Of a stretch of DNA of 64,000 bases, positions 32,625 to 39,359 are shown in pieces. The notes under the pieces are model-generated. The model did not search any database. It had not been told where the DNA came from and was given only the letters and a program-made list of their open reading frames with translations. The stretch's first letter is position 1; each line of letters opens with the position of its first letter. The translations under genes and the position numbers were made by a program. Source of the DNA: Hyphomicrobium sp. (lineage in GTDB: Bacteria > Pseudomonadota > Alphaproteobacteria > Rhizobiales > Hyphomicrobiaceae); the NCBI RefSeq assembly GCF_019753045.1, contig NZ_JAIELN010000007.1:124001-188000 (forward strand), in the 5' to 3' direction.

Positions 32625-32998
32625 AGTGGGCACGTAGCGCGTTCGTTGAGGCTCAGGCTTCCGAGCACAAGAAGTCGATTGTCGTCGAGCAAGCACCCAC
32701 GCCGACGATGACGATCCTGAATGCTGAACCAAAGGACGTCATCCTCCCGCTGAAGCCGAAAGGTACGTTGACCCTACCAAAAAATAACCCGGCGCCTGTC
32801 GCCCTTCCTGTCGGCTTAGCGTTAGACTCGTTGGTCCACCACGGCCTCATAGCCGAAGAGATAACAGTCCAGAACAAGCCGGCAGTTGCGCTCGTGACCC
32901 TGCGTCTCGAAATAGCCGTGAGTCACTTCAAGCCGTCTGAAGCGTACGAGGAACTGCTGACGTGGTGGGAGAAACACAAGAGCGGCAGCAAGCCGTAG
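32621..32998 (+). CDS. Phage protein of unknown function, recombination operon
   Basis: This 125-residue protein starts at ATG 32621, overlapping the previous stop, behind GGGAGGAG. The first 70 residues are Pro/Lys-rich and likely flexible, the rest (EITVQNKPAVALVTLRLE, then YEELLTWWEKHK) looks folded. Translational coupling puts it between two nucleases, so an accessory role in DNA recombination is plausible. No family is recognised. Confidence 0.6.
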   Translation: MKWARSAFVEAQASEHKKSIVVEQAPTPTMTILNAEPKDVILPLKPKGTLTLPKNNPAPVALPVGLALDSLVHHGLIAEEITVQNKPAVALVTLRLEIAVSHFKPSEAYEELLTWWEKHKSGSKP

Positions 32999-33005
32999 GA
33001 GCCAT

Positions 33006-33914
33006 ATGACGATCACGTTCCTGAAGAAAGCCAAAGACCTCACGCCGCAGAACTCGATCAAGTACTGGCTTCACCAGCACCTGTCGCGGATCGATGATGG
33101 CCGTCCGCTGTCACGCATGCACGCGTCCGAGTTGACCCGTCCCGAAGGTCTCTGCCCGCGGATGTACGCGATCGCCGACCTGACGAAAACGAAGCCGAAA
33201 GATGAGTGGCTGAACGCCTCGAGCTTCATGACGTTCCAGATCGGCCGTGATCAGGAGAAGAACATCGTCCTCTGGTTCGCTGAGATGAACAAGGCGGTCT
33301 GCCATTGGAAGTGTGTCGCCTGCGGTACGGTGCACAAGTTCACGATGCGCCCGCACGCCTGCAAGTCATGCGGCACGAAGAAGTTCGATCCCCAAGAGGT
33401 CCGCTTCGAAAGCGCCATCACCGGCGTCTCGTGCGGCGTAGACATGCTCGTCGCTATGGGCGGGCCGAAGCTTCGCCCGGTCGAATTGAAGACGATCGAC
33501 AAGGACGAGTTCAAGAACCTGAAGGCACCGCTCGCCGAGCACAAGTGGCGGACGCAGCTGTACCTCCGCACGATCGATGAGTGCACCGATCAGAACGCGT
33601 CGCACGTCGGCACGGATAAGGCGACGATCCTCTACGTATCGAAGGGTGGTTTCGGTTGCGCCGACCCGGAACTCAAGAAGTGGGGCCTGCAGGAAGGGTT
33701 CTCGCCGTTCAAGGAGTTCGAGATCACGCGGGACGACAAGGCGACTGAGCCGCTCGCGGAGCGCGCCAAGGTCGTCAAGGACTTCCGGGACGGCAAGGTC
33801 GGCATGCCGTGTGGCCTATGCCCGTCGTCAATGTCTCAGCGCGCCAAGGGCTGCATCGTCAAGAAGCACTGTTTCTCGGGCGATTTCCCGCCCACGTATG
33901 ACTGGAAGGCATGA
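33006..33914 (+). CDS. Cas4/AddB-like Fe-S PD-(D/E)XK nuclease with zinc ribbon
   Basis: This 302-residue protein has Cys50 (LCPRMYA) and a C-terminal Cys269-x2-Cys272-x10-Cys283-x5-Cys289; Cas4 and AddB bind a 4Fe-4S cluster with one N-terminal and three C-terminal cysteines, so this set could hold one. The nuclease core is GVDMLVAMGG (Asp146) and PVELKTIDKDEF (Glu160, Lys162). An inserted zinc ribbon uses Cys103-x2-Cys106 and Cys119-x2-Cys122. It likely processes DNA ends for the RecA-like protein. It overlaps the RuvC gene by four bases. Confidence 0.72.
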   Translation: MTITFLKKAKDLTPQNSIKYWLHQHLSRIDDGRPLSRMHASELTRPEGLCPRMYAIADLTKTKPKDEWLNASSFMTFQIGRDQEKNIVLWFAEMNKAVCHWKCVACGTVHKFTMRPHACKSCGTKKFDPQEVRFESAITGVSCGVDMLVAMGGPKLRPVELKTIDKDEFKNLKAPLAEHKWRTQLYLRTIDECTDQNASHVGTDKATILYVSKGGFGCADPELKKWGLQEGFSPFKEFEITRDDKATEPLAERAKVVKDFRDGKVGMPCGLCPSSMSQRAKGCIVKKHCFSGDFPPTYDWKA

Positions 33915-34447
33915 TGTCACTGTATCGCGCTATCGGTATCGATCCGTCCATCTCTGGGACCGGCATCGTTTTGTTGCAGGAGAACGGCACGAGCAAGCCC
34001 GAGCTACTGGTCGAGCACGAGATCAAGCCAGAGGGCAAAGGCCTGGAGCGGACACGCTCGATCGCCATCAACGTGCTGAAGCTCGTCCACAACTGGCAGC
34101 CTGACGCCATCGTGCTCGAGGGCTATTCGCTGGGCAAGAATCCGAACTCCACGATCCCGCTCGTCGAGCTCGGCGGCATCCTGCGCCTTATGATGATGAT
34201 AGACGGCCTCAAGTGGTACGACCCGCGAGCAAGCAAGCTCAAGAAGTTCGTCACCGGCAAAGGCAACACCCAGAAAGACCAGATGATGATGTACGTCCTG
34301 AAGCGCTGGGACCACACGAGTATGACCAACAACACGGCGGACGCCTATGGGCTCGCCTGCATGGGGCTAGCCGTTAAGAACCGCTTGCCCGGGATAACGC
34401 AGGAAATGCGGGCCGTATCGGCCGAGATGGAGCTTCGTTGTCACTGA
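33911..34447 (+). CDS. RuvC-family Holliday junction resolvase
   Basis: This 178-residue protein starts at ATG 33911, or at the next codon (33914). The RNase-H-fold acidic residues are present: GIDPSISGTG (Asp11), VLEGYSLG (Glu70), GNTQKDQMM (Asp123 region) and NTADAYGLA (Asp144). RuvC cuts four-way junctions symmetrically. As the last gene of the recombination operon it would resolve products of RecA and the helicase before packaging. Confidence 0.82.
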   Translation: MMSLYRAIGIDPSISGTGIVLLQENGTSKPELLVEHEIKPEGKGLERTRSIAINVLKLVHNWQPDAIVLEGYSLGKNPNSTIPLVELGGILRLMMMIDGLKWYDPRASKLKKFVTGKGNTQKDQMMMYVLKRWDHTSMTNNTADAYGLACMGLAVKNRLPGITQEMRAVSAEMELRCH

Positions 34448-34451
34448 ATGG

Positions 34452-34465
34452 TGCAATTAATTTCA
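34452..34465. promoter_or_regulatory. Operator-like palindrome, one mismatch
   Basis: TGCAATTAATTTCA starts four bases after the RuvC stop, 35 bp upstream of the exact copy at 34,487. Confidence 0.7.
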
Positions 34466-34485
34466 CCATTATCGAATGTCTCTTA

Positions 34486-34513
34486 TTGCAATTAATTGCA
34501 CTAGCCGTAGGAT
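34486..34513 (+). promoter_or_regulatory. Promoter whose -35 lies within an operator
   Basis: TTGCAA (34486-34491), 16-bp spacer, TAGGAT (34508-34513), then G. The -35 and the first nine spacer bases lie within the exact palindrome 34,487-34,500, so binding there should exclude RNA polymerase. Confidence 0.6.
34487..34500. promoter_or_regulatory. Operator-like palindrome, exact copy
   Basis: TGCAATTAATTGCA, 74 bp upstream of the ATG at 34,575 and paired with the imperfect copy at 34,452 (35 bp centre to centre, as at 22,115/22,150). Confidence 0.85.
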
Positions 34514-34574
34514 GAAATCATCGGAACCCGCCAAGGAGTGGCGCACCTCAATCCCTTAAACCAAGGAGAACGGC

Positions 34575-35690
34575 ATGTCTGCCGCAAGTCTTAGTTTGCT
34601 TACCGGCGGCAAGAAGGCCGCAATCGACGAAGAGTTGGGCTCAGCGCCCGCAGCCGCTACAGCCGCTACAACCGGCGCACCTGAAGAAGGTGTCGAAGTC
34701 GATATCGACGTTCTATCGGCCGAAGAGGTTGAACAGGTCGTAAAGGACTTCTCGCTCGATGTGCCGCAAGACTGGGCCAGCTTAACGCTCGAGGGCAAGA
34801 AGGTGTGGCTGAAGAGCCAGGCCGAAGACGCCCCGGAAGCAGCAGCCGCAACGCCACAAGAGTTCAAGTGCGCCGGTGTCGTGCAGACGACAGGCAAGCC
34901 TGAGAAGCCCAAGAAGGAAAAGGCGGCAAAGGCTGCCAAGCCAAAGTCGACCGGAACCGAGGTTGCTCTAACGCAGCAGGCCGTTGACGGTGAGATCGTG
35001 GCGGCTGACGCGCTGACCGACCTCGTCCACGAAATCGAGACGATGAACGAGAAGGACGCTCTGCAGGCCGTCACGCTTCTGGCTGACGAGACCGAGAAGA
35101 CGTTCTTCAAGCTCGGCGGCGTCCTCTCGGTGATCCAGACCAAGGGCTGGGTGGCCGGCTACCCGAACTTCCGTGAGTATGTCGAGAAGGGCCTGGGCAT
35201 CCATTACCGCAAGGCGATGTACTGGATCTCGATCTACAACTCGCTCGTCGAGAGCAAGGTGCCGTGGGAGAAGGTCAAGGATCTCGGCTGGACGAAGCTG
35301 AAGATCATCGCCGAGGTCATTCAGCCCGACAACGTCGACAACTGGGTGGGAATTGCCAAGAGCCAGACCGCCCTGCAGCTCGGCGAGACGGTGAAGGCGA
35401 CCCTGACCCAAGGCAAGGCGATCACCGACCAGTCGACGAGCTCCACCACGACGACGAAGACGTTCAAGGTGCACTCGGGCCAGAAGGAGACGATCGAAGC
35501 GGCCATCGACAAGGCGAAGACGGACTCGAATACGTCCGTCGACACGGTGGCTCTCGAGAACATCTGCCTCGATTACCTGGGCGGCGTCTCTATGAAGCAG
35601 CGGCTGATCAAACTAGGCCTCGAAGCCTCGTTGAAAGCACTTGAAGAAGCATTCCCGGACGCCTCGATCGAAGTGTCGCTTCCGGAGTAA
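34575..35690 (+). CDS. Phage protein with 'GWTK' domain, long paralogue
   Basis: This 371-residue protein starts at ATG 34575 behind AAGGAG. The first 160 residues are Ala/Glu/Lys-rich and probably disordered. Residues about 160-270 form the shared domain: FFKLGGVLSVIQTKGW, YPNFREYVEKGLGIHYRKAM, YWISIYN and LGWTKLKIIAEVI. The same plan is in the 171-residue protein at 36,927. Proteins with this G-Y-x-x-F-x-E-Y / RKAxYW / GWTK pattern occur in phages and plasmids; it resembles ParB/Spo0J-type helical domains, but no function is established here. It has its own promoter and terminator, suggesting separate regulation. Confidence 0.65.
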   Translation: MSAASLSLLTGGKKAAIDEELGSAPAAATAATTGAPEEGVEVDIDVLSAEEVEQVVKDFSLDVPQDWASLTLEGKKVWLKSQAEDAPEAAAATPQEFKCAGVVQTTGKPEKPKKEKAAKAAKPKSTGTEVALTQQAVDGEIVAADALTDLVHEIETMNEKDALQAVTLLADETEKTFFKLGGVLSVIQTKGWVAGYPNFREYVEKGLGIHYRKAMYWISIYNSLVESKVPWEKVKDLGWTKLKIIAEVIQPDNVDNWVGIAKSQTALQLGETVKATLTQGKAITDQSTSSTTTTKTFKVHSGQKETIEAAIDKAKTDSNTSVDTVALENICLDYLGGVSMKQRLIKLGLEASLKALEEAFPDASIEVSLPE

Positions 35691-35708
35691 ATTCAATGAG
35701 GTAACCCA

Positions 35709-35728
35709 CCGCCCATCCTGCTGGGCGG
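35709..35728 (+). promoter_or_regulatory. Perfect 7-bp hairpin downstream of the GWTK gene
   Basis: CCGCCCA and TGGGCGG around a 6-base loop, 18 bp after the stop codon and without a T-run. It may stabilise the mRNA end or act with the following terminator. Confidence 0.45.
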
Positions 35729-35750
35729 CTTCCCAGCCTCGTTGATAGAG

Positions 35751-35795
35751 AAGGCCTCTTGGTACCCGCGACGCACGGGTGTTGAGGGGCCTTTT
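35751..35795 (+). terminator. Rho-independent terminator
   Basis: AAGGCCTC and GAGGGGCCTT pair, with a nested CCCG/CGGG stem, followed by TTTCGTTT. Confidence 0.75.
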
Positions 35796-35814
35796 CGTTT
35801 GTAGAAATTAATTT

Positions 35815-35828
35815 TGAAATCAATTGCA
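35815..35828. promoter_or_regulatory. Operator-like palindrome, two mismatches
   Basis: TGAAATCAATTGCA lies 8 bp upstream of the -35 at 35,837. A related AAATTAATTT sits just before it. Confidence 0.5.
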
Positions 35829-35836
35829 CTTTTCAT

Positions 35837-35864
35837 TTGCACTCGTTCCGGCCTAAGTTAGATG
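35837..35864 (+). promoter_or_regulatory. Promoter of the 35,900 gene
   Basis: TTGCACTCGTTC (from 35,837), then TTAGATG with a 15- or 16-bp spacer. The TTGCACTCG start matches the promoter at 40,232. Confidence 0.55.
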
Positions 35865-35899
35865 TCGAAAGGGTGATACATCTTTCTAGGAGTGAAGAG

Positions 35900-36310
35900 A
35901 TGCAGACCCAGCAATCAATGATTTTCCCGCAGCGTGACGTAGCCGCGGTCATCGCCGCTCGCATGCAGAAGCACAATGGCGGCAAGTACGATGCCATTAA
36001 GCTGCCGACGGGATGGCAAGTTGTCCCGATCACGGTGCTCCCGGCTTACATGCCGCCGGCCAAGCCAAAGCCCGTCGCCGTCAGCCCGGCCAAGGGGGAC
36101 TTGACAGTAGGACTCAAGGAGACAGCCGACACCGTCGTCCTGACGTTCGATCTGAAGTCGGTAACGCCCGCCTGGGTGATCGTCTGGCGTGACGGCAAGG
36201 AGATGAGTTTCGGCAAGACGACGTTGCTCGACTGGAAGGTCGATGACGACAAAGTGCACATCAAGCTGACGAAGAAAGCGGCCAAGTATCGAGGCCTGTT
36301 GGCAGCTTAA
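35900..36310 (+). CDS. Phage protein of unknown function
   Basis: This 136-residue protein starts at ATG 35900, supported by AGGAGTGAAGAG and its promoter. An N-terminal helical part (DVAAVIAARMQKHNGGKYD, then PTGWQVVPI) is joined by a Pro/Lys linker to a beta-rich C-terminal domain (TVVLTFDLKSVTPAWVIVW). I recognise no family. Long 5' leader similarity with neighbouring early genes suggests early expression. Confidence 0.6.
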   Translation: MQTQQSMIFPQRDVAAVIAARMQKHNGGKYDAIKLPTGWQVVPITVLPAYMPPAKPKPVAVSPAKGDLTVGLKETADTVVLTFDLKSVTPAWVIVWRDGKEMSFGKTTLLDWKVDDDKVHIKLTKKAAKYRGLLAA

Positions 36311-36327
36311 CTACTTGTTAAGTTTAC

Positions 36328-36373
36328 AGAAATTCAATTGCAGTTGATTGCACAATTCAATTGATTTCTGCAC
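36328..36373. repeat. Inverted repeat with degenerate operator at its centre
   Basis: CAGAAATTCAATTG is mirrored by CAATTGATTTCTG around TGCAGTTGATTGCA (36,339-36,352, two mismatches to the operator). Four half-sites lie within 45 bp, the densest cluster in the window. It is in the gap before the BRCT gene. Confidence 0.5.
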
Positions 36374-36446
36374 GTCCTAAAGCAGATTATTACGGTCATC
36401 ACCCAAACATGGAGTGAAGGGGGTGACCGGAAAAAGGTCGAGTAAA

Positions 36447-36803
36447 ATGCGTATCGTCTTCACCGGCCCTGCCATCGACGGCAACGGCAATACAATCCTT
36501 CGGGCGAATCTAGCGGCAGCTTGCCTCAAGGCTGATCTGTCAATTCAGCCTGCAGTTCGGCAAGATACCGAGATACTAGTAGCGAGTCGGACGGATACGG
36601 TGAAGGCGAAGGCGGCAGCTGCTCGAGGCTTGGAAGTGATCGGATACCCGGAGTACATCAACAAATACCTTAGTGGGGTCAAGTTGCCGACTTCGGGGCG
36701 CGCTAACATCTACACCGACTTCGCCATCAATAAGCTCAACCGAGACTTATTGGTGCCGGATTTCACAAACAATGAAACTCTAGCGGCTCTCGATTCGTTG
36801 TGA
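36447..36803 (+). CDS. Stand-alone BRCT-domain protein
   Basis: This 118-residue protein is best started at ATG 36447 (MRIVFTGPAIDGNGN). The VFTG opening, the middle SIQPAVRQDTEILVAS and DTVKAKAAAARGLEVIGYPEY follow the BRCT pattern of bacterial NAD-dependent ligases. BRCT domains bind proteins or DNA ends. A free phage BRCT protein could assist the phage ligase (44,873), which lacks one; that is inference. The C-terminal 40 residues are outside the domain. Confidence 0.6.
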   Translation: MRIVFTGPAIDGNGNTILRANLAAACLKADLSIQPAVRQDTEILVASRTDTVKAKAAAARGLEVIGYPEYINKYLSGVKLPTSGRANIYTDFAINKLNRDLLVPDFTNNETLAALDSL

Positions 36804-36847
36804 GCCGATGGACTCTACCCGCGACATGCCAGGAGGGCAGCGGACTT

Positions 36848-36916
36848 ATGACTAGGAAACTTTTTGCAGGCGGAAGGGTGCAATTAATTACCCAGGCACG
36901 CCTGCTATACAACTAA
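36848..36916 (+). CDS. Possible 22-residue leader peptide containing an operator
   Basis: ATG 36848 with AGGAGG 12 bp upstream reads 22 codons to TAA 36,914-36,916, which overlaps the ribosome-binding site (TAAGGAGG) of the next gene. The peptide ends in ARLLYN. An imperfect operator (36,879-36,892) encodes V-Q-L-I-T. It may be a translational leader, or chance. Confidence 0.3.
   Translation: MTRKLFAGGRVQLITQARLLYN
36879..36892. promoter_or_regulatory. Operator-like palindrome, two mismatches
   Basis: TGCAATTAATTACC lies 34 bp upstream of the GTG at 36,927. ATTAAT and TATACA (17 bp apart) could form a promoter overlapping it. Confidence 0.55.
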
Positions 36917-36926
36917 GGAGGACGAT

Positions 36927-37442
36927 GTGGCCGACGCTACCGTGCTTTATGATAAAGCTCTGGCACTGGCTCCGCAGCTCAAAGACAACTTCATGGACCT
37001 CGCGCACCATCTGCGCGATCTATTGGAGACTGATCCGGCTGAGTTTCAGAAGTTCTACAAGAAGTCGTCTGTCAACAAACGAAAGGCGTACTATCTCGTC
37101 GAGATCGATAGGGCGTTTCGAAAACTCGGCATCTCGAAGAACCGTTTGCACAAGATTGGCTGGACCAAGGTCATGATCTTGACGAAGCACATAAACGACA
37201 GCAATGCCCAGGAATTGATCACTATGGCTGAGCAGAACAGCGCGCACAGTCTGCAAGCGCTCCTCAAGGGCCAGAAGAAACCAGCGAACGCCCATTGCGT
37301 GCTGATGTACTTCAAAGATAGCGACTACAACCTGTTCTATAACGCCCTGATCAAACGCGGCGCGCAGCAGTCGGCCCGTGGCCTAATCAACAAGGAAGAA
37401 GCGCTCGTAAAGCTTCTTAAGGATCTCGAGAAAGACCGCTGA
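36927..37442 (+). CDS. Phage protein with 'GWTK' domain, short paralogue
   Basis: This 171-residue protein starts at GTG 36927 behind AAGGAGG. It carries the same domain as the 371-residue protein at 34,575 without the disordered N-terminal extension: FYKKSSVNKRKAYYLVEIDR, FRKLGISKNRLHKIGWTK and NDSNAQELITMAEQNSAH, then a second conserved region (DYNLFYNALIKRGAQQSARG). Having two forms on one phage suggests division of roles such as dimer partners. The function is unknown. Confidence 0.62.
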   Translation: MADATVLYDKALALAPQLKDNFMDLAHHLRDLLETDPAEFQKFYKKSSVNKRKAYYLVEIDRAFRKLGISKNRLHKIGWTKVMILTKHINDSNAQELITMAEQNSAHSLQALLKGQKKPANAHCVLMYFKDSDYNLFYNALIKRGAQQSARGLINKEEALVKLLKDLEKDR

Positions 37443-37446
37443 GTAA

Positions 37447-37482
37447 CCACGAAAACCATTGGCTTGGCTGATGGTTTTGTGG
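37447..37482 (+). terminator. Stem-loop terminator after the GWTK short paralogue
   Basis: CCACGAAAACCAT pairs with ATGGTTTTGTGG around an 11-base loop, starting five bases after the stop codon. A T-run follows only after a short gap (CTTTTG). Confidence 0.6.
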
Positions 37483-37493
37483 CACGCTGCTTT

Positions 37494-37507
37494 TGCAATT
37501 AATTGCA
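37494..37507. promoter_or_regulatory. Operator-like palindrome, exact copy
   Basis: TGCAATTAATTGCA lies 18 bp upstream of the ATG at 37,526, between it and the preceding terminator. Confidence 0.85.
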
Positions 37508-37525
37508 CAAACCCAGGAGGGAAGA

Positions 37526-37912
37526 ATGGCAGCAGCACAGCAGCCTCAGCAGCAAATCTCGGCAACCAAGACCGCACCGGTAGACCTGACCAGCGTTCTA
37601 CAGGGCGTGGACATGAAGCTCCAGAAGGAACGCGAGCAGATCGCCCGCGCCATCAACGATCCGAACCTGATCCGCGACTTCACGACGTTCAACTCGTGGG
37701 TAGCCGGCATGCAGGCCTCGATCCGTACGCTCGATTTGCTCACCGGCAAGGTGATGGACGTTCACGGCACGGCATGGCCCGAGATACCGGCGCCTAAGCC
37801 GCCACAGTCCGCTCAGCCGGAGCCCGCTACACCAGCAGAGGCAAAGCCAGCAGAAGCACCTTCCGCACCGATCGCGGCAAGCACTTCTGAAGGGGGCGCA
37901 ACAGCCCAATGA
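37526..37912 (+). CDS. Phage protein of unknown function, helical with disordered tail
   Basis: This 128-residue protein starts at ATG 37526 behind CCAGGAGGG. A central helical part (LQGVDMKLQKEREQIARAIN, then DFTTFNSWVAGMQASIRTL) is followed by a Pro/Ala-rich tail of 45 residues. It ends in an overlap with the next ATG. It looks like a small interacting protein; no family is recognised. Confidence 0.58.
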   Translation: MAAAQQPQQQISATKTAPVDLTSVLQGVDMKLQKEREQIARAINDPNLIRDFTTFNSWVAGMQASIRTLDLLTGKVMDVHGTAWPEIPAPKPPQSAQPEPATPAEAKPAEAPSAPIAASTSEGGATAQ

Positions 37913-38181
37913 AACGCGGCAGCACCCCAGTAACGTTCGTCAGCTCTGTAGCGCAGACACGTAAGGGTACCGCCCAGTTCCTTGTCCTCCAATCAGGAGG
38001 GCAGGGACCACTCAAGCTGGAGTACCCCGACAAAGCCTCGGCAATGAGTGCCAGAGCCCAAATCATGAAGTCCGGCAACACATACACAGTCGCGAGCATG
38101 AAGCTCTTCGGGGCAATCTCAGAAGCTCTCAGAGCGCCTCCGAAACAATCGCGGCAAGCACTTCCCGAAGAGTCAGACTGA
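37909..38181 (+). CDS. Small phage protein of unknown function
   Basis: This 90-residue protein starts at ATG 37909, overlapping the previous stop. The beta-rich first half (TPVTFVSSVAQTRKGTAQFL) and a helical second half give no family match. A short sequence, ATCGCGGCAAGCACTTC, near its 3' end also occurs near the end of the previous gene (about 37,870), a small direct repeat. Confidence 0.55.
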   Translation: MKRGSTPVTFVSSVAQTRKGTAQFLVLQSGGQGPLKLEYPDKASAMSARAQIMKSGNTYTVASMKLFGAISEALRAPPKQSRQALPEESD

Positions 38182-38289
38182 CAAGATCTGACAGGGACAA
38201 AGACCTAAGCCAAAAGCCAACTTTGGACGTCCCTGGAGACAGTCCCAAAATCGCGGCAAACGATAGTAGCAGAACCATGCCTGAAGGAG

Positions 38290-38303
38290 TGCAATTAATG
38301 GCA
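38290..38303. promoter_or_regulatory. Operator-like palindrome, one mismatch, over a start codon
   Basis: TGCAATTAATGGCA spans the gap between AAGGAG (38,284-38,289) and ATG 38298. The mismatch creates the ATG. Binding here would also cover the translation start region. Confidence 0.7.
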
Positions 38304-38588
38304 GCAAGCCCGCAAAACCCCAGCAGATACGAGACGTTTGAAGAGAGCCAGGCAAAGCTCAGAAACAGCCGAGAAAGACTGATCAAAGTGAGCCCAGACA
38401 ACGATAATAGTAAGGGTGTCAGAACAGCTGCAATTACGTGGGTATTCGCACTGATCGTTGTGGGCGCATCGATCGGTTCAATCGCAACGATGACGTGGTT
38501 CAGCAGAGAGATCCAAGGCACTCACAGAACGCCGGTAGAACGCCCAGCAGATGTACAGCCCGTAGAGCAGGAGACGGCACCGGTATGA
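38298..38588 (+). CDS. Small single-pass membrane protein (cluster of four, 1)
   Basis: This 96-residue protein starts at ATG 38298, set by AAGGAG 8 bp upstream; earlier in-frame starts lack one. A charged N-terminal half (TFEESQAKLRNSRERLIK) precedes one membrane segment (AAITWVFALIVVGASIGSIA) and a Pro-rich tail. It is the first of four overlapping genes for small membrane proteins. The function is unknown; phage envelope proteins of this type often protect the host from other phages. Confidence 0.6.
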   Translation: MAASPQNPSRYETFEESQAKLRNSRERLIKVSPDNDNSKGVRTAAITWVFALIVVGASIGSIATMTWFSREIQGTHRTPVERPADVQPVEQETAPV

Positions 38589-38701
38589 GCGGAGAGATAG
38601 ATCCGACGTCGGCAGCGGCGATCGTTGCAATGGTCATGTGGCTGGGTGCAGCACTGCTGTGTCTGTTCGTGGCGGTGATGATGCTGCTGGGGAAACTCTG
38701 A
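38585..38701 (+). CDS. 38-residue membrane protein (cluster of four, 2)
   Basis: The frame starts at ATG 38585, overlapping the previous stop. After an acidic start (MSGEIDP) the remainder is one membrane segment (AAIVAMVMWLGAALLCLF). The stop overlaps the next ATG (TGATG). Confidence 0.5.
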   Translation: MSGEIDPTSAAAIVAMVMWLGAALLCLFVAVMMLLGKL

Positions 38702-38787
38702 TGGGTGCGATGGAGCTCGGCATGCTGATCGGCGCTGGGTGCGTGTGGTTCGGCATTTTCTTGTGGGTGTTGTGGGGGAGGCTCTGA
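38701..38787 (+). CDS. 28-residue membrane protein (cluster of four, 3)
   Basis: Reads ATG 38701 to TGA 38,785-38,787. Nearly all residues form a membrane helix (LIGAGCVWFGIFLWVLW) capped by GRL. Its stop overlaps the next start. The tight overlap chain suggests it is translated, although it is very short. Confidence 0.45.
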   Translation: MGAMELGMLIGAGCVWFGIFLWVLWGRL

Positions 38788-39290
38788 TGGAGATCCAGAT
38801 GACGTATGATCAGACGATGGTGCAGCACGTGAATTGGGAGCTTGTATCGCTAGCCGGCTTCTTGCTGGCGGGCGCCTTCATGGTCGCAATATGGCTGCGG
38901 TACTCGGCCAAGCTCGACCGTGATTTCGAAGCGCGTATCGCTGCATGGCGCGCATACGAAGGCGAAGAAGTCGCCGAAGAAGACGAGGAGCAGTTCGAGG
39001 AACCGGCACAGCCATACGGCCGTCCGAGCTGGTACCGCATGACGCCTGTGCAAAGGGCTGCAGACCCGAAGTCCGTCATACCGCCTGTGCCGAGTGAAGG
39101 CGAAGTCTGGAAGCACACGAAGACGGGTCTCAGGTACAAGGTGACGGGCGCAGTCTTCAACGCGCTGACCGATAAAGTCGACGTCACGTATGAGCCGCTC
39201 TATGTCCCGAGCGTACGGGAGTTCACCCGCCAGCTGCTCGATCAAAACGAGGACGGTACGGCCCGTTTCGTTCTGATCGATTTCGCCTGA
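38787..39290 (+). CDS. Membrane-anchored DUF1653-like protein (cluster of four, 4)
   Basis: This 167-residue protein starts at ATG 38787, overlapping the previous stop. One membrane segment at about 17-37 (WELVSLAGFLLAGAFMVAIW) is followed by an acidic linker and a C-terminal domain resembling DUF1653 (GEVWKHTKTGLRYKVTG, then VTYEPLY and REFTRQLLD). DUF1653 domains are small beta folds of unknown role, usually soluble; an anchored form is unusual. Start at 38,787 is chosen because of the overlap. Confidence 0.6.
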   Translation: MEIQMTYDQTMVQHVNWELVSLAGFLLAGAFMVAIWLRYSAKLDRDFEARIAAWRAYEGEEVAEEDEEQFEEPAQPYGRPSWYRMTPVQRAADPKSVIPPVPSEGEVWKHTKTGLRYKVTGAVFNALTDKVDVTYEPLYVPSVREFTRQLLDQNEDGTARFVLIDFA

Positions 39291-39292
39291 TT

Positions 39293-39306
39293 TGCAATTA
39301 ATTGCA
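39293..39306. promoter_or_regulatory. Operator-like palindrome, exact copy
   Basis: TGCAATTAATTGCA lies 18 bp upstream of the -35 at 39,325, the shorter of two recurring spacings. Confidence 0.85.
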
Positions 39307-39324
39307 CAAGCAGTCGCATTTCAA

Positions 39325-39352
39325 TTGCACCGGTGTCCGCATGTGCGAGGAT
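39325..39352 (+). promoter_or_regulatory. Cassette promoter (CAGTCGC box type)
   Basis: CAGTCGCATTTCAA (from 39,311), TTGCAC (39325-39330), 16-bp spacer, GAGGAT (39347-39352), G. Same architecture as the promoters at 40,232, 42,003, 42,508 and 44,378. Confidence 0.65.
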
Positions 39353-39359
39353 GTTTGTA

